Shown here piece after piece: positions 16,029-23,398 of a stretch of 40,603 nucleotides of DNA. The DNA comes from an uncultured Monoglobus sp. (lineage in GTDB: Bacteria > Bacillota > Clostridia > Monoglobales > Monoglobaceae). The notes beneath the pieces were generated by a model. That model did not search any database. It was not told where the DNA came from and saw only the letters and a list, made by a program, of their open reading frames with translations. The DNA is taken from NCBI GenBank assembly GCA_947585115.1, contig CANPWW010000015.1, forward strand, positions 1 through 40,603, read 5' to 3'. Positions within the stretch are counted from its first letter, which is position 1. Each line of letters starts with the position of its first letter. Both the position numbers and the translations under genes were made by a program.

Positions 16029-16583
16029 TTATTTTATCTTTTTTGTGACTATGCCGAACACGTCGCTCTCGGCTATCGGGCCGAACTCGCGGCTGTCGCG
16101 GCTGTTTCCCCTGTTGTCGCCCATAACAAAGACGTAACCCTGCTCTATGATCAGCGGATTATCCTTTCCGTAGCCGCCGCCCGCGAGGCCGCTTATATAG
16201 CTGCCGCCCACTCCGGGTGAGCTTTTCGCGTAGGGCTCGTCGTAGAGCTCGCCGTTTATGTACAGCCTGCCGCTCTGCATGTCCAGATACAGGCTGTCGC
16301 CCCCGACCGCCACTATCCGCGAGACCGAGGCGCCCTTGCCGCCGCTGCTGAACGTCACAATATCGCCGCGGCCGAGCTCGTCAAAGGTCTTGTCTATAAG
16401 CCATCTCTCGCCGTTCATGACGGTGGGCTCCATGCCCGTGCCGCTGACCTTTATCATTGAAAAAGCGAATCTGTTGAGCAAAAAAGTTATGATAACCGCC
16501 GCCGCAAGAGCGCAGATCACGATAACCGGGATCCTGAGCGCGGGGCTTTTTTTCCTCACAGCTTTCGCGCTGTTTTCTTCCAT
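16029..16583 (-). CDS. Signal peptidase I-like protein lacking both catalytic residues
   Basis: 184 residues. There is one N-terminal membrane segment (about 18-38) followed by an S26A fold. The box order is intact: VSGTGMEPTV (44-55), RGDIV, SRIVAVGGDSL (88-98) and GDNRGNSRDSREFGPI (155-170). In active enzymes the residue before MxPT is the nucleophile Ser; here it is Gly50 (codon GGC). The general-base Lys of the K-R-[IV] motif is Ser88 (codon TCG). Staphylococcus aureus SpsA is a known paralogue that also lacks the catalytic residues. The ATG at 16583 is chosen over one 30 bp upstream because GGGAG (complement of 16592-16596) fits it. The frame is intact, so this is not obviously a decaying gene. 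Confidence 0.9.
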   Translation of the reverse strand: MEENSAKAVRKKSPALRIPVIVICALAAAVIITFLLNRFAFSMIKVSGTGMEPTVMNGERWLIDKTFDELGRGDIVTFSSGGKGASVSRIVAVGGDSLYLDMQSGRLYINGELYDEPYAKSSPGVGGSYISGLAGGGYGKDNPLIIEQGYVFVMGDNRGNSRDSREFGPIAESDVFGIVTKKIK

Positions 16584-16640
16584 ACAAAATTCTCCCGTTT
16601 TGCCGAAAAACATTTCGGAAATTTACACTGTGTAACTTGT

Positions 16641-16669
16641 ATTATAGTATAATATGCCGCGGTTGTCAA
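16641..16669 (-). promoter_or_regulatory. Consensus promoter of the speD operon
   Basis: On the minus strand TTGACA (16664-16669), exactly 17 bp, TATAAT (16641-16646): both hexamers are perfect. It would drive the signal-peptidase-like gene, speD and the decarboxylase as one transcript (gaps of 38 and 14 bp). Confidence 0.88.
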
Positions 16670-16716
16670 CAATATTTTCCCAGTCCGCGCCGCGTAATCG
16701 CCTCGTAAAAAATCCC

Positions 16717-16745
16717 TTGCCAAATTTATATTGTTGTGCTATACT
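16717..16745 (+). promoter_or_regulatory. Promoter of the GH43 gene
   Basis: TTGCCA (16717-16722), 17-bp spacer, TATACT (16740-16745), divergent from the speD operon promoter. The gene starts at 16784 with GAAAGG at 16771-16776. Confidence 0.7.
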
Positions 16746-16783
16746 TTAGCAAGTTTAACAAATTATCATAGAAAGGCAAAAAC

Positions 16784-18307
16784 ATGAAATACAATAATCC
16801 GGTAAGGCGAGGCTTTTATCCCGACCCGTCGATAATCCGCGTGGGAGACGATTTTTACATGGCGAACTCGTCGTTTCAGTACTTTCCCGCGATACCCATA
16901 TCCCATTCAAAGGATCTTGTGCACTGGGAGACGATCGGCCACGCGATAACCGATCCCGAATACCTTGACCTGAGCGAGATCATGGACTCGCGCGGTATCT
17001 GGGCCCCCGACATATTTTTCGACGAGAGCGAAAAAATGTTTTACGTCGTCGCAACCCTGCGTCTCAACGATTGGGAGCGCCCGGCGCGGAGACAGCTTTT
17101 GATGAAATCGAAGCGCCCCGAGGGTCCATACTCAAAGCCTATCATACTCGACGCCGACAACATCGACCCGTCGCTGTTTTTCGACGACGACGGCAAAAAA
17201 TACATGGTGATCGCCAGAGCCGCCACGGTGTATGAGCTGGACGATAAGTGCGAAAAGCTGATAAGCGGCCCGCGCACGGCATGGGCCGGTACAGGAGAGC
17301 GCTGCGCGGAAGGCCCCCACATCATGAAGCGTGGCGGATACTACTACGCGATCGTGGCGGAGGGCGGCACGGGCTACGGCCACGGCATAAACGTCGCCCG
17401 CTCGAGGGAGCTGTTCGGCGAGTACGAGGAGTGCCCCTATAACCCCGTTATGCGCCAGACCGACCACGAAAAGCTCATTCAGCGCACCGGCCACGGCAAG
17501 CTGGTGAAGGACCAGAACGGAGACTGGTGGGCTGTGTATCTGTGCGGCAGGCGCAACATGGGCAACTATACCACTCTCGGCCGCGAGACCGCGCTCGACC
17601 CGGTAACATGGACCGAGGACGGCTGGTTTTTGATAAACGGCGGAAACGGCCCCAGCGAGGAACAGACCGCGCCCGATCTGCCGCCCTTTGAGGGCGAGCC
17701 GAAAAGCTTTTTCGACGACTTTGAGCAAAACAAAATCGGGCCGCGCTGGGAGTTTGTGCGCAACCCGAATTATGATTACATATCGCTGAATGACGAGAAA
17801 AAATCCCGACTGCGGCTCTATACCGCGCCGGGAAACATGTATGAGGTAAAGGCGAAAAACATACTGGTGTGCCGCGAAAGCGAGCTTTGCGGCGCGGCCG
17901 AAACGCTCATGGAGTTCGAGCCCGCCGAGGGAACGCGCGCGGGCATGACCTGCTACTACAGCACCGCGACCTATATCAGGTTCAACGTGACAAAGCGCGG
18001 CGGCAAAAACATGCTGGAGCTGGTCATAAACCGAAACGAGGGCGAGGAGCTTATATCCGAGGCCGAGATAACGAGCGGCAAAATATACCTTCGGATAGAG
18101 ACTGAGTATCAGACCCGCAGATTTTTGTACGGCTTTGACGGCGAGAGCTACACCGAACTGGGCGCGGTCGAGCCCTGCACGTTTTTGTGCGACGAGGGCG
18201 TGCCTAACGACCGCAAGCGCCACACCGGCACAATGACAGGCATTTTCGCCCACTCCGACGGCAAAAAGATCCCCACCGACTTCGATTGGTTCAAAACGGA
18301 GTATTAA
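16784..18307 (+). CDS. Glycoside hydrolase family 43 (beta-xylosidase/arabinofuranosidase type)
   Basis: 507 residues without signal peptide, so cytoplasmic. An N-terminal five-bladed propeller (about 1-310) carries the GH43 triad: base D14 in FYPDPSI, D128 in NIDPSLFFDDDG, and acid E176 in CAEGPHIMKRGGYYY. A C-terminal beta-sandwich (about 315-507) matches the XynB-type accessory domain. Such enzymes cleave xylo- or arabino-oligosaccharides after import. The exact substrate cannot be read from motifs. It is monocistronic with its own promoter, between the polyamine operon and repeats. No transporter gene is adjacent. Confidence 0.9.
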   Translation: MKYNNPVRRGFYPDPSIIRVGDDFYMANSSFQYFPAIPISHSKDLVHWETIGHAITDPEYLDLSEIMDSRGIWAPDIFFDESEKMFYVVATLRLNDWERPARRQLLMKSKRPEGPYSKPIILDADNIDPSLFFDDDGKKYMVIARAATVYELDDKCEKLISGPRTAWAGTGERCAEGPHIMKRGGYYYAIVAEGGTGYGHGINVARSRELFGEYEECPYNPVMRQTDHEKLIQRTGHGKLVKDQNGDWWAVYLCGRRNMGNYTTLGRETALDPVTWTEDGWFLINGGNGPSEEQTAPDLPPFEGEPKSFFDDFEQNKIGPRWEFVRNPNYDYISLNDEKKSRLRLYTAPGNMYEVKAKNILVCRESELCGAAETLMEFEPAEGTRAGMTCYYSTATYIRFNVTKRGGKNMLELVINRNEGEELISEAEITSGKIYLRIETEYQTRRFLYGFDGESYTELGAVEPCTFLCDEGVPNDRKRHTGTMTGIFAHSDGKKIPTDFDWFKTEY

Positions 18308-18320
18308 ACCGCATCAACTT

Positions 18321-18345
18321 GCCTCCTCCCAGAAGGAGGTGGCAA
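18321..18345 (+). repeat. Type C remnant without variable stem
   Basis: GCCTCCTCCC-AGA-AGGAGGTGG is followed directly by CAACATAG. In full copies two GGAGGTGG repeats flank the stem and are followed by GAACGTAG. Here only one GGAGGTGG (18335-18342) remains and the stem is gone, as expected from deletion between direct repeats. A degenerate heptamer-like tract (TAGTGATTAGTAATTAG) follows. Confidence 0.65.
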
Positions 18346-18381
18346 CATAGTGATTAGTAATTAGCGAACAGTAATTAGAAC

Positions 18382-18481
18382 GGGCGGCAGATTGCCGCCC
18401 CTACAGGTTTGATAGAATTTTTGCGGATTGTGACGACACGATACATCATCACCACACCGTAGGGGCGGATAATATCCGCCC
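18382..18481 (+). repeat. Type A paired-palindrome element, copy A3
   Basis: A 100-bp copy in the same orientation as A1. GGGCGGCAGATTGCCGCCC and CTACAGG open it; GTAG and GGGCGGATAATATCCGCCC close it. The centre shares the pattern GAATTTTTGCGGATTGTG with A1 (GAATTCGTGCGTTTGTG). It lies between the GH43 and HAD genes. Confidence 0.82.
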
Positions 18482-18511
18482 GCTTGCCTCTTTTTAAAAT
18501 CCCGTGAATAA

Positions 18512-19153
18512 TTATATGTATTCAAGCAGGCCGCCGGGCCTGCTTATTATTGTTTCCGCTCCGTTTTGCTTTAGTACCTCCCTCGGACGGAAGCCCCAGT
18601 CCACGGAAACAAGGTCAATACCCGCGTTTTCGGCGGTCATTATATCCACCTCGGAATCGCCGACGTACAAGGCGTCCTTCTTCTCAAATCCCGAAAGCCG
18701 CAGCACCTCAAGCACCGAGTCGGGCGCGGGCTTTCTTTTTATGCCCTCGCGCTCGCCTACGGCGGTTCCCACCGTGTCCGCGAAATATTTTTCGGCAAGG
18801 CTGCGCACGGCGCGGTCGTTTTTGTTGGAGACTATCGCGCATTTTACGCCTCTCGCTTTAAGCTCTTTAAGCAGCTCGGGCACTCCCTCATACGGCTTTG
18901 TTTTCACGGCGCAGTTCTCGGAATAAAACGCGCGGAACTCGCCGAACACTCTTTCATAGTCGGGATTGTCCCTGCCGTCGGGCAGTGCGCGTGCGATCAG
19001 ATTGCCTATGCCGTTGCCCACGAAGTTTGTGACCTCGGCCACCGTCCGCGGCGGATATCCGAATTTTTCAAGGGAATGATTGACGCCGTCGGCCAGATCG
19101 TCGATGGTGTTGAGCAGCGTTCCGTCCAGGTCAAAAATAATTATCTTCTTCAT
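18512..19153 (-). CDS. HAD-family hydrolase, phosphoglycolate phosphatase-like
   Basis: 213 residues. HAD motif I is IFDLDGTLLNT (nucleophile D8, acid D10), motif II lies in CAIVSNKNDRA, the Lys of motif III is in GIKRKPAP, and motif IV is YVGDSEVD. The cap domain (about 15-85) is the helical C1 type of PGP/Gph enzymes. The substrate is probably a small phosphate ester such as 2-phosphoglycolate. The ATG begins 1 bp after the enolase stop, so it is translationally coupled to enolase. This suggests a housekeeping role in removing glycolytic side products (inference). Confidence 0.9.
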   Translation of the reverse strand: MKKIIIFDLDGTLLNTIDDLADGVNHSLEKFGYPPRTVAEVTNFVGNGIGNLIARALPDGRDNPDYERVFGEFRAFYSENCAVKTKPYEGVPELLKELKARGVKCAIVSNKNDRAVRSLAEKYFADTVGTAVGEREGIKRKPAPDSVLEVLRLSGFEKKDALYVGDSEVDIMTAENAGIDLVSVDWGFRPREVLKQNGAETIISRPGGLLEYI

Positions 19154-19154
19154 A

Positions 19155-20426
19155 TTATCCGTTCATCTCCCGCTCGATCTTCAAAAGTCTGTTGTATTTA
19201 GCCACGCGCTCGCCGCGGCAGGGCGCGCCCGCTTTGATATATTCCGCGTTCACCGCCACGGCTATGTCGGCGATCGCGGCGTCCGAGGTCTCGCCGCTGC
19301 GGTGGGAGATTATCGGCGCGTATCCGTTGGTTTTCGCCAGCTCTATCACGTCGAGCGTCTCGCTCAGCGTTCCGATCTGGTTGGGCTTTATGAGTATCGA
19401 GTTGGCGATCCTGAGATCAAAGCCCTTTTTCAGTCTTGCGGCGTTGGTGACGAACAGATCGTCGCCCACCAGCTTTATTTTTTTGCCCAGAGTGTCGGTC
19501 AGCATCTCCCAGCCCTCGAAATCGTCCTCGGCCATTCCGTCCTCGATCGAGATGATCGGATACTTGCGGCAGTAGCCGCTCCAGAGCTTCACCATGTCGT
19601 CGCGGCTGAGCATGCGGTTCTGCTTCCAGAAATAATACTGTCCGCTCTCGCCGACCTTTTCCGCCTCGCCGAACATCTCGCTGGCCGCCGCGTCGAGGGC
19701 CAAAGCGAAATGGAAGCCCGGCTTGAAGCCCGCGCGGGTCACCGCGCTCATTATCAGCTTTATAGCCTCCTCGTCGCCCTGGAGCAGCGGCGCGAATCCG
19801 CCCTCGTCGCCCACGGCGGTGCCGAGGCCGCGCTCGGTTAAAATATTTTTCAGCGTTTGGTACACGCGGACGCACCACATCAGACCCTGCTCGAAGCTCT
19901 TGGCCCCGATCGGGATTATCATAAACTCCTGTATGCTCAGGTTGTTGTCGCTGTGGCGTCCGCCGTTGATTATGTTCATCATCGGCTTGGGCAGTCTCGC
20001 GGCAGCCGCTCCGCCTATATATTGATAGAGCCCCAGACCCAGCGCGTTGGCCGCGGCATTGGCAGCGGCGAGAGACACGCTGAGTATCGAGTTGGCGCCC
20101 AGCCGCGACTTGGTATCGGTGCCGTCAAGCTCGATCATCTTTTTGTCGATCGCCCTCTGGTCGATGACGTTCATGCCGCGGAGCTTGGAGCGCAGGTGCT
20201 CGTTCACGACCCGAACCGCCTTCAAAACGCCCTTTCCCATATATCTTGCGCCGTCGCCGTCTCTGAGCTCGAGCGCCTCGTGAGCGCCGGTAGACGCGCC
20301 CGAGGGCACCGAGGCTCTGCCCACGCTTCCGTCGTCGGTGTAGACCTCGGTCTCGATCGTGGGATTGCCGCGCGAGTCCAGTATCTCCCTCGCCCTTATG
20401 TCCTCTATTCCTATATAAGATTTCAT
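19155..20426 (-). CDS. eno: Enolase
   Basis: 423 residues, standard length. It converts 2-phosphoglycerate to phosphoenolpyruvate. Motifs are [13 protein letters not shown] and [15 protein letters not shown] near the N-terminus, [15 protein letters not shown] for metal binding, IKPNQIGT with the catalytic Lys, and [11 protein letters not shown]. The ribosome site AAAGGAAAAAGG is the complement of 20432-20443. It is the first gene of a two-gene operon with the HAD phosphatase. Confidence 0.98.
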   Translation of the reverse strand: MKSYIGIEDIRAREILDSRGNPTIETEVYTDDGSVGRASVPSGASTGAHEALELRDGDGARYMGKGVLKAVRVVNEHLRSKLRGMNVIDQRAIDKKMIELDGTDTKSRLGANSILSVSLAAANAAANALGLGLYQYIGGAAAARLPKPMMNIINGGRHSDNNLSIQEFMIIPIGAKSFEQGLMWCVRVYQTLKNILTERGLGTAVGDEGGFAPLLQGDEEAIKLIMSAVTRAGFKPGFHFALALDAAASEMFGEAEKVGESGQYYFWKQNRMLSRDDMVKLWSGYCRKYPIISIEDGMAEDDFEGWEMLTDTLGKKIKLVGDDLFVTNAARLKKGFDLRIANSILIKPNQIGTLSETLDVIELAKTNGYAPIISHRSGETSDAAIADIAVAVNAEYIKAGAPCRGERVAKYNRLLKIEREMNG

Positions 20427-20481
20427 AGGCCTTTTTCCTTTCGTTTTATCTTTTTAAAATAAGATTTCCCGATTTTTATTA

Positions 20482-20510
20482 ATTATACCATATTATTATT
20501 ACTTTGTACA
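20482..20510 (-). promoter_or_regulatory. Promoter of eno
   Basis: On the minus strand TGTACA (20505-20510), 17-bp spacer, TATAAT (20482-20487). The -10 is perfect; the -35 matches four of six bases. Confidence 0.55.
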
Positions 20511-20554
20511 GTTCGGATTTTTGGCGCGAGGCAACGGGCGGAGGCAGAAGTTAG

Positions 20555-20599
20555 GCGCCCCCTTGGGGGAGCTGTCAGCGCAGCTGACTGAGGGGGGAT
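20555..20599 (-). repeat. Type B hairpin repeat, copy B5
   Basis: The flanks match B3/B4. The inner stem is GTCAGC(20574-20579)/GCTGAC(20583-20588) with loop GCA. Compared with B4 one base pair is exchanged (T-A to A-T) on both sides. A CTAGTCCCTAGATCCTAATC tract follows to 20635. There is no C element next to it. Confidence 0.8.
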
Positions 20600-20640
20600 G
20601 CCTAGTCCCTAGATCCTAATCACTAGTCCCTACGTTGTCC

Positions 20641-20897
20641 CCGCATGGCACTCGTTCGGCGGTATAATATATATACGGATATTCTAAGCTATAAGCTCCT
20701 TAATCGAGATTCCGGAACACAGTGATCGGGCGGACGGGAACACGGCGCCGCTGTCGGTAATCGTCTTATGGTTCGCTTGCGCGAATATAAGCGGCAAATC
20801 GAAACGGCAAACGGGTTTCGTCGAGCCGATCAAGATATCGGAACCGAAAAACGGACTTATAAAGGATGCCCGCCCTCGCACAGTGCGTCGTTTAAAA
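20641..20897. other. Unassigned GC-rich segment upstream of sigG
   Basis: About 250 bp between the B5 element and the tandem repeat. Long open frames run through it on both strands, the longest start-to-stop frame being 103 codons on the minus strand from 20995. None has a ribosome site, recognisable domain or typical codon use. A palindrome GTCGTTTAAAACGAC closes it (20887-20901). It may be a decayed gene, a further repeat or an RNA; I cannot assign it. Confidence 0.4.
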
Positions 20898-20967
20898 CGA
20901 CACACTCCGCGACACACCCCGAGCACACTCCGCGACACACTCCGCGACACACCTCGAGCGCACCCCG
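20898..20967. repeat. Tandem repeat, two 35-bp units
   Basis: Each unit is built of 12+12+11 bp subunits of the type CGACACACTCCG: 20898-20909, 20910-20921, 20922-20932, then 20933-20944, 20945-20956, 20957-20967. The two 35-bp units differ at only a few positions. There are no unique spacers, so it is not a CRISPR array. Confidence 0.85.
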
Positions 20968-21036
20968 CGAACATTATATAAACTAAATAAAACAAAATAA
21001 AAATTAAATATATATTTCGCGATAAAAAATTTTATT

Positions 21037-21066
21037 TGAATATTATTCCCGAGGCTGCAAATACTG
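21037..21066 (+). promoter_or_regulatory. Sigma-G-type promoter upstream of sigG
   Basis: TGAATA (21037-21042), 17-bp spacer, AATACTG (21060-21066). This agrees closely with the Bacillus sigma-G pattern TGMATA / CATACTA and fits the known positive autoregulation of sigG. No sigma-A pattern is as good in the same leader. Confidence 0.6.
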
Positions 21067-21103
21067 TATTTAGATTCAATTCAAGGATTTAGGAGGCGGA
21101 CAG

Positions 21104-21877
21104 ATGGGAAACGGCAAGGTGGAGATCTGCGGAGTGAACACCTCAAAGCTTCCGGTGCTTTCGGCTAAGGAAAAGCGGGAGCTGTTCGAGAAGATCAAGC
21201 AGGGCGACATGGAGGCGCGCCAGCGTTTTATATACGGAAATCTTCGGCTGGTGCTGAGCATTTTAAAGCGCTTCGGCAACCGAAACGAGAATATAGACGA
21301 CCTGTTCCAGATCGGCTGCATAGGGCTTATCAAGGCTGTGGAAAACTTTGACACGAGTCACAACGTGCAGTTCAGCACTTACGCGGTGCCTATGATAATA
21401 GGCGAGATACGCAGGTACCTTCGGGACAACAACGCCATACGCGTCAGCCGCTCGATAAGGGACACGGCGTACAAGGCGCTGTCGGTCAAGGAAAAGCTGA
21501 CCGCCGAGAGCGGCAAGGAGCCCGGCATCGCCGAGATCGCCAAGGAGATGGGTCTGCCGCCCGAGGACATCTCGATCGCGCTGGACGCCATCGTGGACCC
21601 CGTTTCGATGCAGGAGCCGCTCTACCACGACGGCACCGACGCGGTGTTCATCATGGACCAGATCAAGGACGAGAAGAACATCGACGAGTCTTGGCTCGAG
21701 AGCATTTCGCTCAAGGAGGCGATAAGCCGCCTGAGCGAGAGGGAGCAGCACATTATAAACCTGCGTTTCTTTCAGGGCAAGACCCAGACCGAAGTGGCCT
21801 CCGAGATCGGGATCTCTCAGGCGCAGGTGTCGCGCCTTGAGAAAAACGCCCTCAACCATATGAGAAAAAATTTATAA
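21104..21877 (+). CDS. sigG: RNA polymerase sporulation sigma factor SigG
   Basis: 257 residues. It directs late forespore transcription. The N-terminal KVEICGVNTSKLPVL is diagnostic for SigG as opposed to SigF. Region 2 (about 45-115: GNLRLVLSILKRF, DDLFQIGCIGLIKAVENFD, FSTYAVPMIIGEIRRYLRDN) and region 4 (about 200-255: FFQGKTQTEVASEIGISQAQVSRLEK) are complete. AGGAGG at 21091-21096 supports the start. In many Clostridia sigG follows spoIIGA-sigE near ftsZ. Here sigE is not present, and a D,D-carboxypeptidase gene follows after 21 bp. Confidence 0.97.
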   Translation: MGNGKVEICGVNTSKLPVLSAKEKRELFEKIKQGDMEARQRFIYGNLRLVLSILKRFGNRNENIDDLFQIGCIGLIKAVENFDTSHNVQFSTYAVPMIIGEIRRYLRDNNAIRVSRSIRDTAYKALSVKEKLTAESGKEPGIAEIAKEMGLPPEDISIALDAIVDPVSMQEPLYHDGTDAVFIMDQIKDEKNIDESWLESISLKEAISRLSEREQHIINLRFFQGKTQTEVASEIGISQAQVSRLEKNALNHMRKNL

Positions 21878-21898
21878 TACCAAACAGGAGTGATAATT

Positions 21899-23086
21899 AT
21901 GATAAAAAAATATAAGAAAATCTGCGCTTTGGCGGCGCTGGCGGCGCTTTCGCTTTCGTTTATGCCCGCGGCGCGCGCCGAAAACCTCGATATAGCCAGC
22001 CAGGTCGACACCGACGTTTCGGCAAACCTTGTCACGGGAAAATCCGGCATACTTATGGAGCCGGAATCGGGCAACGTGCTGTATGAGTTCAACCCCGACG
22101 AGAGGACCCAGATCGCCAGCGTCACCAAGGTCATGACAATGCTGCTGATATTCGAGGCGCTGGACAGCGGCAAGATACATTACGGCGACGAGGTCAGCGT
22201 CAGCGAGCACGCGGCGTCGATGGGCGGCTCTCAGGTATTTTTGGAGCCAGGGGAGCAGATGAGCGTTGACGACATGCTCAAGGCGATAGCCATAGCCTCG
22301 GGCAACGACGCGGCCGTGGCGATGGCGGAATTCGTGGGCGGCAGCGAGGAGGCCTTTGTTGAGATGATGAACAAAAAGGCGGCCGCTCTCGGCTGCGAGA
22401 ACACCCACTTCCAAAACTGCAACGGGCTTGACGAGCCCGAGGACCACTACAGCTCGGCCCGCGACGTGGCGAAAATTTCCTGCGAGCTGGCAAAGCACCC
22501 CGACGTTTTCAAGTACACCACCACATGGATGGACAGTCTGCGCGGCGGCAGCTTCGGCCTTTCGAACACCAACAAGCTGCTGAAATCCTATAACGGCGCA
22601 ACCGGGCTTAAAACCGGCTCCACGAGCATAGCCAAATACTGCCTCTCGGCGTCGGCCGAGCGCGACGGCATGAAGCTCATCGCCGTGGTTCTCGGCGCGC
22701 CCAGCACGGCGGAGCGCTTCGGCAGCGCCGCCAAGCTGCTGGACTACGGCTTCGCCAATTACTCGGTGGTAAAGGGCGACGAGCTGGTAGGCGCGATACC
22801 CAACGTCGCGGTGCAGAGCGGCGAGCGCGACAGCCTGCCGGTGGAGCTTTCGGGCAACACGAGCTATATCGTCAAAAAGGGTAACCAGGACAAGATCGAG
22901 ACCGAGATCAGCCTGAGCTCGATCTGCCGGGCGCCTATAAATACGGGCGACACCGTGGGAAACGTGATCTTTAAGATAGACGGCCAGAAAATCGGCGAGA
23001 ACCCGATAACCGCCGCCTGCGACGTTCCCAAAATAAGCTTTGCCCAGATGTTTGAAAAGAACATCAAAAAGTTTTTGACAAAATAA
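21899..23086 (+). CDS. D-alanyl-D-alanine carboxypeptidase (DacF/PBP5 family)
   Basis: 395 residues. A signal peptide (about 1-27) precedes a peptidase S11 domain with S74-V-T-K77, S134-G-N136 and K238-T-G240. A PBP5-type beta domain follows (about 290-375), and a basic amphipathic tail (FEKNIKKFLTK) could hold the protein at the membrane. It trims the terminal D-Ala from stem peptides. ACAGGAG sits 8 bp before the ATG at 21899, which is preferred to a GTG at 21890. It is co-transcribed with sigG, pointing to forespore expression and cortex or germ-wall modification (inference). Confidence 0.93.
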   Translation: MIKKYKKICALAALAALSLSFMPAARAENLDIASQVDTDVSANLVTGKSGILMEPESGNVLYEFNPDERTQIASVTKVMTMLLIFEALDSGKIHYGDEVSVSEHAASMGGSQVFLEPGEQMSVDDMLKAIAIASGNDAAVAMAEFVGGSEEAFVEMMNKKAAALGCENTHFQNCNGLDEPEDHYSSARDVAKISCELAKHPDVFKYTTTWMDSLRGGSFGLSNTNKLLKSYNGATGLKTGSTSIAKYCLSASAERDGMKLIAVVLGAPSTAERFGSAAKLLDYGFANYSVVKGDELVGAIPNVAVQSGERDSLPVELSGNTSYIVKKGNQDKIETEISLSSICRAPINTGDTVGNVIFKIDGQKIGENPITAACDVPKISFAQMFEKNIKKFLTK

Positions 23087-23110
23087 AAATCCGCCCCGCC
23101 GCGATATTAA

Positions 23111-23147
23111 AACGCATTCCGATTTCTAAAACAAATCGGAATGCGTT
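23111..23147 (-). terminator. Terminator of the toxin-antitoxin operon
   Basis: A perfect 15-bp stem, 23111-23125 with 23133-23147, and a 7-base loop that contains the toxin stop codon. On the minus strand it is followed by TTTT. It lies tail-to-tail between dacF-like and toxin genes and can block read-through from both sides. Confidence 0.8.
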
Positions 23148-23398
23148 CCCGTGCGCGAGAGCGCTAAGATCAGCCTGTCTTTTTCCACTCTGTATATAAG
23201 CAGCCAATCGGAATTTATGTGGCATTCCCTAAATCCTTCGTATATGCCGCTTAAATTGTGATCTCTGTATTTTTCGGGCAAGACCCTTTCGCAAACAAGC
23301 ATGTTTACTACTTTTTCAAAATCATTCGTATCGACTCCGCGTTTTATCATGCGCTTATAATCTTTTTTAAATCTTGATGAGTAATATAAATTAAGCAT
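23126..23398 (-). CDS. yafQ: YafQ-type mRNA interferase toxin
   Basis: 90 residues, RelE/ParE superfamily, YafQ branch. YafQ cleaves mRNA in the ribosomal A site. The catalytic set of E. coli YafQ (H50, H63, D67, W68, H87, F91) is matched by H47, H60, D64, W65, H86 and F90, so the toxin looks active. The ATG overlaps the antitoxin stop by one base (TGATG), as usual for such pairs. The last codons lie inside the terminator stem. Confidence 0.93.
   Translation of the reverse strand: MLNLYYSSRFKKDYKRMIKRGVDTNDFEKVVNMLVCERVLPEKYRDHNLSGIYEGFRECHINSDWLLIYRVEKDRLILALSRTGTHSDLF

Noticed and set aside
18526-18543. Hairpin GCAGGCC/GGCCTGC at the end of the HAD gene as a terminator
   Set aside because: It lies inside the coding end and is followed by mixed sequence without a T-tract, so terminator function is not supported.
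20898-20967. Possible CRISPR array
   Set aside because: The repeats are contiguous 11-12 bp subunits with no spacers, and there are no cas genes in the window.
20684-20995. A 103-codon minus-strand ORF upstream of sigG
   Set aside because: It runs through the tandem repeat, has no ribosome site, no known domain and atypical codon use. It is kept only as part of the unassigned segment.
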